Assembly (NCBI GenBank): GCA_025935235.1
Contig: JAICVT010000032.1
Span: 1 to 21,035, forward strand
Length of the DNA: 21,035 nucleotides
Direction: 5' to 3'
Source: Ktedonobacterales bacterium
GTDB taxonomy: Bacteria; Chloroflexota; Ktedonobacteria; Ktedonobacterales; JADMIN01
The position numbers and the translations under genes are program-made. The stretch's first letter is position 1. Every line of letters starts with the position of its first letter. Below, piece by piece: positions 14,248 to 21,035 of this stretch. Under the pieces are notes generated by a model. That model had not been told where the DNA came from and searched no databases. It saw only the letters and a program-made list of their open reading frames with translations.

Positions 14248-15171
14248 ATGCGATTACTACGGTCACGCGGCGTGCTCTCAGCGGCCTTGTTGGCGCTGGC
14301 GCTCGCCCTGCCGCTAGCAGCCTGCGGGACTGGCGGCTCTGGCTCGGGCAAGCCCGGGTCGGGCGTCACCGTCGTCGTGGGGAGCAAGCTCGACCCCGAC
14401 GGGCAGTTGCTGGGTGAGATGTACATCCTGCTGCTGCAGAATCAGGGCTATACCGTGACGTCCAAACTCGCGCTGGGCCAGACGCCGGTACTCTTCAACG
14501 CCATCAAGAGCGGCGCCATTGACATCTATCCTGAGTTCACCGGCACGGCGGCCACCCGCCTGAGCGTCCCGTTGACCCAGGACGGGCAGCAGCTCTTCAG
14601 CGCCGTCAAGAGCGCCGACGAGTCGCAGAACCAGCTCACCTGGCTCGACGCCGCCTATGGCCTGAACGACAGCTACGCCATCTGCACCTCGCAGAGCGTC
14701 TCCAGCTCGAAGAGCCTCACATCGCTCGACCAGCTCACCACGATGGGCAGCTCACTGACCATCGCGTCACCGCAGGATGGCATAGACGCGGCGGTGAATC
14801 CGGTGCAGAACGGCTACGGCTTCAAGTTCAAGGGCGTCACGCAGATCAGCGAGCCGCTCGGCTTCGATTCGGTGAAGCAGGGATCAGCGGACGTCAACGT
14901 CTGCTACACGAGCGATCCCGCCATCGTCGTGAACAACTTCGTCATCCTCAAAGACTCGAAGAACGTCTTCCCGCTCTATAACCCGGCGCCACTGGTACGT
15001 GACAGCGTGCTGAAAAAGTCGCCAGCCATCGCGACCACACTCAACGCGCTGGCCCCGAAACTGACGACCGCTACGCAGGTGGAGCTCATCTCGAAGTATG
15101 CGGTCGATCACCAGTCGCTCGTGTCGGTCGCCAAGACGTTCCTTCAGGATCAGGGACTGCTGCCGAAGTAG
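14248..15171 (+). CDS. opuCC: Glycine betaine/choline-type ABC transporter, substrate-binding lipoprotein
   Basis: Extracytoplasmic solute receptor of 307 aa in the OpuCC/OsmF/ProX family. A basic N terminus (MRLLRSRG) and a hydrophobic run lead into the lipobox LPLAAC with lipidated Cys26, then a Gly/Ser-rich tether. VVVGSKLDPDGQLLGEMY starts the domain. AIDIYPEFTGTA is a characteristic motif of the family, and GSADVNVCYTSDPAI contributes to the second lobe. The ligand cannot be settled: the aromatic cage residues are not clear by eye, so glycine betaine, choline or another quaternary amine are all possible. ATG 14248 follows AGGAG (14234-14238). An upstream extension to 14188 would add a non-hydrophobic stretch before the signal peptide. 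A strong hairpin follows the gene. Confidence 0.9.
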   Translation: MRLLRSRGVLSAALLALALALPLAACGTGGSGSGKPGSGVTVVVGSKLDPDGQLLGEMYILLLQNQGYTVTSKLALGQTPVLFNAIKSGAIDIYPEFTGTAATRLSVPLTQDGQQLFSAVKSADESQNQLTWLDAAYGLNDSYAICTSQSVSSSKSLTSLDQLTTMGSSLTIASPQDGIDAAVNPVQNGYGFKFKGVTQISEPLGFDSVKQGSADVNVCYTSDPAIVVNNFVILKDSKNVFPLYNPAPLVRDSVLKKSPAIATTLNALAPKLTTATQVELISKYAVDHQSLVSVAKTFLQDQGLLPK

Positions 15172-15225
15172 TCCTTCACAGCTGGGGGCAGGCGCCTCAC
15201 CGCGGCGCCCGCTCCGTGAATCCCG

Positions 15226-15264
15226 CCCAGGTCGCGACATCTCGTAGAGACATCGTGGCCTGGG
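15226..15264. terminator. Bidirectional hairpin terminator between convergent operons
   Basis: The left arm CCCAGGTCGCGA (15226-15237) pairs with TCGTGGCCTGGG (15253-15264). The stem continues after a 2-base internal loop with TCTC/GAGA around a GTA loop, giving about 16 base pairs with two wobbles. It lies between the opuC-type operon, which ends at 15171, and the stop of rsgA at 15271. T-runs on both sides are weak. A second smaller inverted repeat, GGCGCC at 15191-15196 and 15204-15209, lies just to its left. Confidence 0.65.
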
Positions 15265-15270
15265 CCATCC

Positions 15271-16401
15271 TTATCGTCCGCTGGGCAGCCAGCGCGGAGG
15301 CTCCTTCTCGCGCGCTTCATCCAGCAGGCGCTCGAAGCTCTCCCAGCGCGACGGGCTGATGCGCCCCTCCGCCAGCGCTGCGCGCAACGCGCAGCCCTCC
15401 TCATCCTCCGCATGCCCGCAGTCTTCGTATTCGCAGTCGTCGGCGATGGGGCGCAACTCCACGAAGCAGCGCGGCAGCGCATCGGCAGGCACGTTCCACA
15501 GTCCCAGCTCGCGGATGCCCGCCGTGTCGGCCAGCCAGCCGCCCTCGGGCAGCGGCAACAGGCGCGCGCCGGTCGTCGTGTGACGCCCCTTGCCGGTCGC
15601 TTCGCTGATCTCGCCAATGCGCTGCCCCGCATCGGGCAGGATGACGTTCATCAGCGACGACTTGCCTACGCCCGATGGCCCGGTCAGTAGCGAGGTCCGC
15701 CCAATCAGCCACTCGCGCAGCCCATCCACGCCCTGCCCGGTCGCCGCGCTAGTTCGCAGCACGGGATAGCCAAGCGCGGCATAGAGCGCCATCGCCTCCT
15801 CGACCTCCGGGCTGGCCTCCAGGTCCACCTTGTTGAAGAGAATGACGACCGGAATCTCGGCGCGCTCGCACAGCGCCAGATAGCGATCCAGCAGGCCCAG
15901 GTGCGGCTCTGGCTCACACACCGCGAAGACCAGCACGGCCAGATCAACGTTCGCCATCATCACATGCTCGGCGTCCAGCTCGGACCGCGCCCGGCTGAGC
16001 GCATTGCGTCGCGGCTGAATGTCTTCAATCACGCCGCGATCCTGGTTCAGCAGCGAGATCAGTACGCGATCTCCGGTCGCGATGCTGGTCGGGCGCTCAG
16101 GCGCGGCGGGGGCGCTGGGTGAGACGACACGCGGCGCGGGCGCCCGGCGTCCAGAGGAAGTAGAGGGAGACTGGCTGGCGCCACGTCGCGCGCCGACGGG
16201 AATCGCCGCCGCCTGGCGCGCTTTGCGCAGTCGTCCGCGCGCGGTGCAGAGGTAGACGGAATCGCCCACCGCGACCTCGAAGTAGTCTGGGGCAAGCGCC
16301 ACGACCAATCCTTCTACAGCGGCTGAGCGGCGCGCATCACGCGCTGGCCCAGCGCCCAATGCGTGTGGCTCATCAGGGAAGGAATCGGTCGTTGGTGTCA
16401 T
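15271..16401 (-). CDS. rsgA: Ribosome small subunit-dependent GTPase RsgA
   Basis: Circularly permuted GTPase that assists late assembly of the 30S subunit. Order of parts: an OB-fold with VEGLVVALAPDYFEVAV and CTARGRLRK; G4 motif NKVD (Asn190); G1 GPSGVGKSS (Lys247); G3 DTAGI (Asp292, DTAG where DTPG is common); and a C-terminal zinc-binding segment CEYEDCGHAEDEEGC. The permuted G4-G1-G3 order identifies the family. Residues about 61-106, rich in Pro, Ala, Ser and Arg, interrupt the OB-fold between RLRK and TGDRV and make the protein longer than usual (376 aa). ATG 16401 has GGAGGG (16410-16405) at short spacing. A further upstream frame to 16515 would cross the predicted promoter. Confidence 0.93.
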   Translation of the reverse strand: MTPTTDSFPDEPHALGAGPARDARRSAAVEGLVVALAPDYFEVAVGDSVYLCTARGRLRKARQAAAIPVGARRGASQSPSTSSGRRAPAPRVVSPSAPAAPERPTSIATGDRVLISLLNQDRGVIEDIQPRRNALSRARSELDAEHVMMANVDLAVLVFAVCEPEPHLGLLDRYLALCERAEIPVVILFNKVDLEASPEVEEAMALYAALGYPVLRTSAATGQGVDGLREWLIGRTSLLTGPSGVGKSSLMNVILPDAGQRIGEISEATGKGRHTTTGARLLPLPEGGWLADTAGIRELGLWNVPADALPRCFVELRPIADDCEYEDCGHAEDEEGCALRAALAEGRISPSRWESFERLLDEAREKEPPRWLPSGR

Positions 16402-16440
16402 CGGCCCTCCGGTCGGTCGCTGCGCGGTTCGTCTCCAGTC

Positions 16441-16470
16441 AGAGTATCCCGTAGCGATAGGCCACGTCAA
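16441..16470 (-). promoter_or_regulatory. Predicted rsgA promoter
   Basis: On the minus strand, TTGACG (16470-16465) is followed by GATACT (16448-16443) at 16 bases or TACTCT (16446-16441) at 18 bases. The start would fall near 16435, about 35 bases before the rsgA ATG. The remaining sequence up to 16564 shows no clear terminator for the upstream gene. Confidence 0.45.
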
Positions 16471-16564
16471 GCGCGAGCGCAGACGACATGCGGCGTCGCG
16501 GCGCCGCCCAATCATACGGGTCTAATGGCGCATCGAGGAGTCAAAGCAGAGCTAGCAGGCTACA

Positions 16565-18268
16565 CTAGTACAGGATGACCGGCGTCCCCAGGTCCACCCA
16601 ATTGTATACCGTGCTCATCTCGTTCAGCGGGAAGTTGACGCAGCCGTGTGAGCCACCGTTGAACGCCGCCGGATCCCAGTGCGGCAGGTTGGTGTAGGGG
16701 CCGAACTCGGCGCGCCACCAGGCGTCGTGCAGGAAGTAGCCATACAGCGCATACTCGATGGCGAAATTGATCGGCGTCGGCGCATACCACAGCGGCGAGC
16801 CGGGCGGATCGGGCGACGTAAAGACGGTGTGCGTCAGCTTGACCATCGCGTAGTTCAGCCCCGGCACGGAAGGCGTATCCACGCCGCCAGTCGTCACATA
16901 CGACCAGAACGCCAGCTTGCCATTCTGGTAAAAGCGCGCCGTCTGCTCGCGTAGCGAGACAACCACCACTTTGCCATGCAGCAGATGATACGTGCTGAGC
17001 AGCGTCAGATCGGTCGCGTGCGGCTGGTTATGCGGCGTCTTATCCTTCAGGTTGTCGAGCAGCGCGTGCAGGTTGGTGTCGAGCGTGTAGCCGTCGTACC
17101 AGACCTGCTGGAAGTCGCTGGCCGTGTGCCCCGCGTTGAACTCGCTACGCACCACGCCCGCCGCCTGATAGGGATTGGAGTATTCGTAGGCGTCGGGATA
17201 GGCGATGCCGTTCGCTGGGTCCACCTGGCTGTAGTTGGCGTTGACGTAGGCGATGTCTTTCTGCAGCGTGTTGAGCTGCTGCAGCGCCAGCCCGCGCATT
17301 AGCGGCAGCGCCATGCTGGCCGTCTGCTGGTTGATGGCCTGCGAGAGCGCCAGGTAGTCGGCCAGCTTCTTCGCGCCGCGCAATTGCGCCGCATCCTGGT
17401 CGTGCATCGCCTGATAGGATGACGTCGCCTGCCCGTAAGACTTCAGCAGGTCAATGCTGGCCTGGAACTGATTGAGCAGGGTCGAGCCGATGTAGGGCAG
17501 CGCCTCGGTCTGGTCAGCTTCGAGCTGTGTGATCTGCCCGTCAATCACCTCCACCAGCGCCGCGTAGCGCTGGGAAGATGAGGCGTTGGTGAAGGCGGCC
17601 AAGTCTTGCTGGTAGAGATTCTGGGCCAGCACGGAGTTGTAGCCAGCGGCGTTGACAGCCAGGATGACCTTGTTGAATTCCTGCAGCTTGTCATAGGCCG
17701 GGCCCATCGAGTTGAGCGCCTCGGTCTGCTGGCGCACGAACGTGTCAACGCGCGCGTAGTCGCCGGGGCGCTGCGCCGCGCCAAAATCGGCAATCGCCTG
17801 CTGCAATCGGCCGCGGTAGATGTCAGCCTGCGAGAAGCCCTGTCCGCTGCGCGCGCTCAGCGCGTTCGAGAAGGCTTTGAGGTCGTCGCTGGTCTGCGCC
17901 TTGAGCGTCTGCGAGGCCGTCTGCTCGACCCCAACCAACTGCGTGTAGAGCAGGCTGTAGTTCGAGGCGGCGTCCTGGTAGTTGTAACTCCAGCCGCCCG
18001 CGCCCGAGGCGATCTTCTGCTCCTGCGCCTCGATCGGCGATAGCATGCTATCGGGCAGGCCCAGATCCGTGCGCGCGTGGGTCAGCTCGTGGTCCAGCTT
18101 GGCCTTGTTCTGCGCCGCCAGCGTCTGGCTGCCGCTTGGTTCACAGCCCGCCAGCAGCATCGTCACGACCGCCGCGCCCAGCAGCAGAGGCGCCAGCGCC
18201 CGCGCCGACCAGCCGCGCTCGCGCCTCAACGCCCGTTTGGCCGCGGACCCCTGCACATCCTTCGCCAC
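16565..18268 (-). CDS. L,D-transpeptidase (YkuD) lipoprotein with long helical N-terminal region
   Basis: Probable cell-wall cross-linking enzyme acting outside the membrane. A basic N terminus and hydrophobic segment (about 23-40) end in the lipobox LLAGC, with Cys42. About 370 residues follow that are Ala/Gln-rich and mostly helical, with no domain I recognise (for example TASQTLKAQTSDDLKAFSNA). The C-terminal YkuD domain begins near HGKVVVVSLREQTARFYQNG and carries the catalytic motif SHGCVNFP with Cys543. FLHDAWW supplies an upstream His. I chose GTG 18268 because GGGAGG (18281-18276) stands 7 bases before it. ATG 18292 lacks a ribosome site. The product is 567 aa. Substrate and donor strand cannot be deduced. 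Confidence 0.88.
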   Translation of the reverse strand: MAKDVQGSAAKRALRRERGWSARALAPLLLGAAVVTMLLAGCEPSGSQTLAAQNKAKLDHELTHARTDLGLPDSMLSPIEAQEQKIASGAGGWSYNYQDAASNYSLLYTQLVGVEQTASQTLKAQTSDDLKAFSNALSARSGQGFSQADIYRGRLQQAIADFGAAQRPGDYARVDTFVRQQTEALNSMGPAYDKLQEFNKVILAVNAAGYNSVLAQNLYQQDLAAFTNASSSQRYAALVEVIDGQITQLEADQTEALPYIGSTLLNQFQASIDLLKSYGQATSSYQAMHDQDAAQLRGAKKLADYLALSQAINQQTASMALPLMRGLALQQLNTLQKDIAYVNANYSQVDPANGIAYPDAYEYSNPYQAAGVVRSEFNAGHTASDFQQVWYDGYTLDTNLHALLDNLKDKTPHNQPHATDLTLLSTYHLLHGKVVVVSLREQTARFYQNGKLAFWSYVTTGGVDTPSVPGLNYAMVKLTHTVFTSPDPPGSPLWYAPTPINFAIEYALYGYFLHDAWWRAEFGPYTNLPHWDPAAFNGGSHGCVNFPLNEMSTVYNWVDLGTPVILY

Positions 18269-18330
18269 CGTCGAACCTCCCGCCTCGCGCATGCGGAGTA
18301 GGGCTCAGCCACATCGCAGGCTGCGCCGCT

Positions 18331-18336
18331 ATTATG
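18331..18336 (-). promoter_or_regulatory. Possible -10 box for the L,D-transpeptidase gene
   Basis: CATAAT on the minus strand at 18336-18331 lies in the only A/T-rich stretch between the ffh terminator and this gene, about 60 bases before the GTG start. No good -35 box is found at the normal distance, so this is a weak call. Confidence 0.25.
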
Positions 18337-18399
18337 TTACACGCGCATCACGCGGAGTGAGTAACGCCGTAGGCCGCTCGTCTCCTGAGCATAAAGTAG

Positions 18400-18435
18400 G
18401 AGCCTCACGCCGGAATACATCCCGACGCGAGGCTC
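18400..18435 (-). terminator. ffh terminator hairpin
   Basis: The arms at 18435-18422 and 18413-18400 form a 14-base-pair stem (GAGCCTCGCGTCGG with CCGGCGTGAGGCTC, two G-T wobbles) around an 8-base loop. It begins 24 bases after the ffh stop on the same strand and is followed by the modest T-rich run CTACTTTATG. The match to an intrinsic terminator is good, though the T-run is imperfect. Confidence 0.75.
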
Positions 18436-18459
18436 TTGATGTGATGGCGCTGCTGGCGC

Positions 18460-19866
18460 TCAGAGGCCGAAGGGCGAGCCGCCGCCCATGCCGCCGAGGC
18501 CACCCATGCCGCTGCCCAGCCCGCGCATGCCCTTGCGGCCACCCATCGCCTTCTGCATGCCCATCATCTGCTTCATCATCTTCTGCGACTGCTTGAACGA
18601 CGCCAGCAGTTGATTGATATCCTGCACGGTCATGCCGCTGCCGCGCGCGATGCGCTTCTTGCGGCTGGCGTTGATGAGGTCGGGGTTGTGGCGCTCCTCC
18701 ATTGTCATCGAGAGGATGATGGCCTCGGTGTGCTTCATCTGGTCGCCTTCCAGCGCTTCCTTCACCGCTGGATCGCTCAGCGCCTTGCCCATGCCGGGGA
18801 TCATCTCCAACAGTTGGGTCAGCGGCCCCATCTTCTTCACCTGGCGCATCTGGTTGAGGAAGTCGTCCAGATCGAAGCTGGCGTTGGCCATCTTCTTCTG
18901 CATCTTGACGGCGTCCTTCTCGTCAATCTGCTCGCGCGCCTTCTCGATCAGCGAGAGGACGTCGCCCATCCCCAGGATGCGCGTCGCCAGGCGGTCGGGA
19001 TAGAACGGCTCCAGCGCGTCGGTCTTCTCGCCCGTACCCATGAACTTGATCGGCACGCCAGTCACTTCGCGCACCGAGAGCGCCGCGCCGCCGCGCGCGT
19101 CGCCGTCCATCTTGGTCAGGATCAAGCCAGTCAGGCCAACGCTCTTGTTGAACTCATCGGCCACCCGCACGGCGTCCTGGCCGGTCATCGCGTCCACTAC
19201 CAGCAGCGACTCCTGCGGATGCACTCGCTCGCGGATGGTCGCTACCTCGCGCATCAGGTCTTCATCAATGTGCAAGCGGCCCGCCGTATCAATGATCAGC
19301 ATCGTGATGGCCTGCTCGCGCGCCCAGCGCACCGAGCGCTGCGCGATGTCCACCGGCTTCGCGCCCGCTGGCTCCCGGTAGACGGGGATGTCGAGTTGGC
19401 GGCCAAGCTGTTTGAGCTGCTCGACGGCGGCGGGGCGCTGCATATCCGCGGCCACCATGCCTGGCTTCTGGCCGTTCTTGCGGAAGTATTGCGCCAGCTT
19501 GGCGGTGTGGGTCGTCTTACCAGAGCCTTGCAGGCCGACCATCAGGATGATGGTTGGCGGCGCGCCAGCGAAGGTGATCTTGCTGGCATTCGCGCCATCC
19601 TCGCCGCCCAGCATCTTGACCAACTCGTCATAGACGATGCTGATGACCTGCTGCGCGGGCGACAGGCTCTCCAGCACCTCGGCGCCGATAGCGCGCTCTT
19701 GCACGCGGGCGACGAACTGCTTGACCAGCTTAAAGTTGACGTCGGCCTCAAGCAGCGCCTGGCGCACCTCGCGCATGGCGTCGGCGACATCCTTCTCCGT
19801 CACCTTGCCTTTGCCGCGCAGGCGGTCAAAGACCGAGTCGAGCCGCTGCGAAAGACTCTCGAACAT
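18460..19866 (-). CDS. ffh: Signal recognition particle protein Ffh (SRP54)
   Basis: GTPase of the signal recognition particle; it binds signal peptides of nascent membrane and secreted proteins and docks with FtsY. The 468-aa protein has a helical N domain (MFESLSQRLDSVFDRLRGKG). The G domain shows G1 GLQGSGKTT (Lys117), DTAGRLHID and TKMDGDARGG. A methionine-rich M domain follows, with SRKKRIARGSGMTVQDINQL contacting SRP RNA. It ends in a glycine/methionine tail. ATG 19866 is preceded by an AAGGTGG-like site. The gene has its own extended -10 promoter and a terminator hairpin, so it appears to be monocistronic. The partner SRP RNA is not visible in the window. Confidence 0.97.
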   Translation of the reverse strand: MFESLSQRLDSVFDRLRGKGKVTEKDVADAMREVRQALLEADVNFKLVKQFVARVQERAIGAEVLESLSPAQQVISIVYDELVKMLGGEDGANASKITFAGAPPTIILMVGLQGSGKTTHTAKLAQYFRKNGQKPGMVAADMQRPAAVEQLKQLGRQLDIPVYREPAGAKPVDIAQRSVRWAREQAITMLIIDTAGRLHIDEDLMREVATIRERVHPQESLLVVDAMTGQDAVRVADEFNKSVGLTGLILTKMDGDARGGAALSVREVTGVPIKFMGTGEKTDALEPFYPDRLATRILGMGDVLSLIEKAREQIDEKDAVKMQKKMANASFDLDDFLNQMRQVKKMGPLTQLLEMIPGMGKALSDPAVKEALEGDQMKHTEAIILSMTMEERHNPDLINASRKKRIARGSGMTVQDINQLLASFKQSQKMMKQMMGMQKAMGGRKGMRGLGSGMGGLGGMGGGSPFGL

Positions 19867-19969
19867 ATGGAAACCACCTTCCGGGCGGGGAAATTCGCTG
19901 GTAGTTCACCCAATGCGACGCGCTCTCTGCTCCGACTAGCGCACATCGAACGGGGAAACATCAGCTTTC

Positions 19970-19978
19970 AGTATACCA
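19970..19978 (-). promoter_or_regulatory. Extended -10 promoter for ffh
   Basis: TGG followed by TATACT on the minus strand (19978-19970) fits an extended -10 promoter (TGnTATAAT-like). No -35 consensus is present, because the upstream bases form the tmk hairpin. The leader to the ffh ATG would be about 97 bases. Confidence 0.45.
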
Positions 19979-19979
19979 T

Positions 19980-19998
19980 TCCAGCCTCCGCGGCTGGA
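19980..19998 (-). terminator. Hairpin downstream of tmk
   Basis: TCCAGCC and GGCTGGA pair over 7 bases around a 5-base loop, 9 bases after the tmk stop. No T-run follows; instead the -10 box of the next gene comes 2 bases later. Terminator and promoter are therefore packed together. Confidence 0.45.
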
Positions 19999-20007
19999 CG
20001 CAGTTCC

Positions 20008-20694
20008 CTACAGTCCCAGCTGCAGCGCTGCTGCCGCCCAGACCTGCTCGGCCAGCGCGCCCATGCTCGCCCGCGCATCCAGCGTCACCCAGCGTTGCGG
20101 TTCGGCGGCGGCCAGCGCCAGATAGCCCGCACGCACCCGCTCCTGAAAGTCTCGTTGCTCCAGATCGAGGCGGTTGATCTCCTCGCCGTCCTCATGCCCC
20201 ACGCGCTTGCGGCGCTGCCCTTCCTCCACCGATAGATCGAGCAGCAGCGTCAGATCGGGCGCCAATCCTCCGGTCGCCATCGCCTGCAATGCGCGCAAGG
20301 TCGCGAGATCGTAGCCGCGTCCATACCCCTGATAGGCAAGTGTCGCATCGGCATAGCGATCAGAGATGACTACATCGCCTGCCGCCAGCCACTCGCGCAG
20401 GCGCGCGACGTGCTGCGCGCGGTCAGCCGAGAGCAGCAGCGCCTCGGTCAGCGGCAGCATCGGCTCGGCTTGCATATCGCCGGGGGCCAGCCCCGCCTGC
20501 GCGAGCGCCTCCAGCGTCGCCTCGGGATGCAGCAGCACGGCGCGCATCACGCAGCCCAGCGGTGTGCCGCCTGGCTCGCGTGTCAGCCGCGCATGGCGGC
20601 CCGCCGCGCGCAGCCGCTCAGCCAGTAGCCGCGCCTGGGTGGATTTGCCAGAGCCATCGGGGCCTTCGAGCGTGATGAAATAGCCATCCGTCAT
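20008..20694 (-). CDS. tmk: Thymidylate kinase
   Basis: Phosphorylates dTMP to dTDP. The 228-aa product has the P-loop EGPDGSGKSTQ (Lys17), TREPGGTPLG for substrate binding, SADRAQHV, the DR motif in ISDRYADATLAYQGYGRG, and LLLDLSVEEGQRRKR near the LID region. About 20 residues between HPEATLEAL and EPMLPLTEALL are more than most thymidylate kinases have there. ATG 20694 follows a G-rich site and starts conserved sequence directly; the frame upstream to 20898 is the shadow of thyX. The gene follows thyX after 16 bases on the same strand, so both steps of dTTP supply are probably cotranscribed. Confidence 0.95.
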   Translation of the reverse strand: MTDGYFITLEGPDGSGKSTQARLLAERLRAAGRHARLTREPGGTPLGCVMRAVLLHPEATLEALAQAGLAPGDMQAEPMLPLTEALLLSADRAQHVARLREWLAAGDVVISDRYADATLAYQGYGRGYDLATLRALQAMATGGLAPDLTLLLDLSVEEGQRRKRVGHEDGEEINRLDLEQRDFQERVRAGYLALAAAEPQRWVTLDARASMGALAEQVWAAAALQLGL

Positions 20695-20710
20695 GCGTGT
20701 CGCCCCCCGT

Positions 20711-21035
20711 TCAAACCTTGTAGGCGCCGACGCGCGTCCCCTCAGAACCATCCGGCAGCGTGACGATCTCGATATCGCCAAAGAGGTTCGGCGCCTCCTC
20801 GCGCATGATGCGCGCGAGCTTGACGGCGAAGCGGCGAATCTCTGGCTCGGCGCCCTCACCGCCGCGCAGAGTGATGATCCAGCGCAGCGCGCGTGCATTG
20901 GCGGAGAACATCAGCTTGGTCTCGGTGGCGTTGGGCAGCACGCTACGCGCCGCCTCGCGCGCCATCTTCATGCGCGCCGTGCGCCCCAGGTCGGGATGCT
21001 CCGCCTGCACTTTGGCCGCCAACTTCTCCACCAGC
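20711..21035 (-). CDS. thyX: Flavin-dependent thymidylate synthase ThyX, 3' part only
   Basis: The last 107 or so residues of ThyX, which makes dTMP from dUMP using FAD and methylenetetrahydrofolate. The frame is open to the edge of the window and the N-terminal part lies beyond it. Recognisable C-terminal features are AREAARSVLPNATETKLMFS, NARALRWIITLRGG and EIRRFAVKLARIM, with the AR-SVLP and N-RAL elements typical of the family. The RHRxxS signature motif would be upstream and cannot be checked. It precedes tmk by 16 bases. Confidence 0.88.
   Translation of the reverse strand, partial: LVEKLAAKVQAEHPDLGRTARMKMAREAARSVLPNATETKLMFSANARALRWIITLRGGEGAEPEIRRFAVKLARIMREEAPNLFGDIEIVTLPDGSEGTRVGAYKV

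Noticed and set aside
18610..20235. 541-codon open frame on the plus strand
   Set aside because: It is antisense to ffh and tmk, and its His/Leu/Arg-rich translation has no domain. It is the usual by-product of high GC coding on the other strand.
1..21035. CRISPR arrays, tRNA or rRNA genes, phage or toxin-antitoxin systems
   Set aside because: No regularly spaced direct repeats, no tRNA cloverleaf with a GGTTCGA-type arm and no recognisable phage, restriction or toxin genes were found on reading both strands by eye.

Overview
The window is GC-rich bacterial chromosome, densely coded on both strands. Coding is mostly high-GC with GTG starts in places. The mix of leucine catabolism genes, ThyX in place of ThyA, an opuC-type transporter and lipoproteins with long helical N-terminal regions would suit a Chloroflexota bacterium, possibly Ktedonobacteria-like. 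That placement is inference; there is no rRNA or other phylogenetic marker apart from ffh.

Layout. 1-3797 (+) holds three overlapping genes of a leucine/isovalerate degradation operon in the order liuC-liuD-liuE: methylglutaconyl-CoA hydratase (5' end outside the window), the biotin-carrying alpha subunit of methylcrotonyl-CoA carboxylase, and HMG-CoA lyase. The carboxyltransferase beta subunit and isovaleryl-CoA dehydrogenase are not present and probably lie upstream. 3802-4769 holds two divergent small genes of unknown function. 4805-5233 is a scar: a copy of the 3' tail of the ATPase gene found 1.9 kb further on, then a frameshifted and truncated IS5-family transposase, then a promoter that appears to sit in transposase-like sequence. 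That promoter drives a stand-alone FAD-dependent monooxygenase-like gene (5277-6725), which is less GC-rich than its neighbours. 6755-9717 (-) carries a VirB11/CpaF-like ATPase with an unusual P-loop, a histidine phosphatase and a tandem DUF427 protein.

9941-15171 (+) carries a mercuric-reductase-like flavoprotein disulfide reductase, then a complete glycine betaine/choline-type ABC importer (ATPase, two permeases, lipoprotein binding protein) with its own promoter and a strong hairpin terminator. 15271-21035 (-) is mainly housekeeping: rsgA (ribosome assembly GTPase with an inserted linker), an L,D-transpeptidase lipoprotein, ffh (SRP54), tmk and the 3' end of thyX. The last two probably form a dTTP-synthesis operon.

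I found no tRNA or rRNA genes, CRISPR array, phage genes or recognisable defence system. The most unusual part is the 4.8-7.7 kb segment, where an IS relic, a duplicated gene tail, an apparently acquired flavoprotein gene and an orphan secretion-type ATPase sit together. I do not see convincing evidence of an undescribed multi-gene system.
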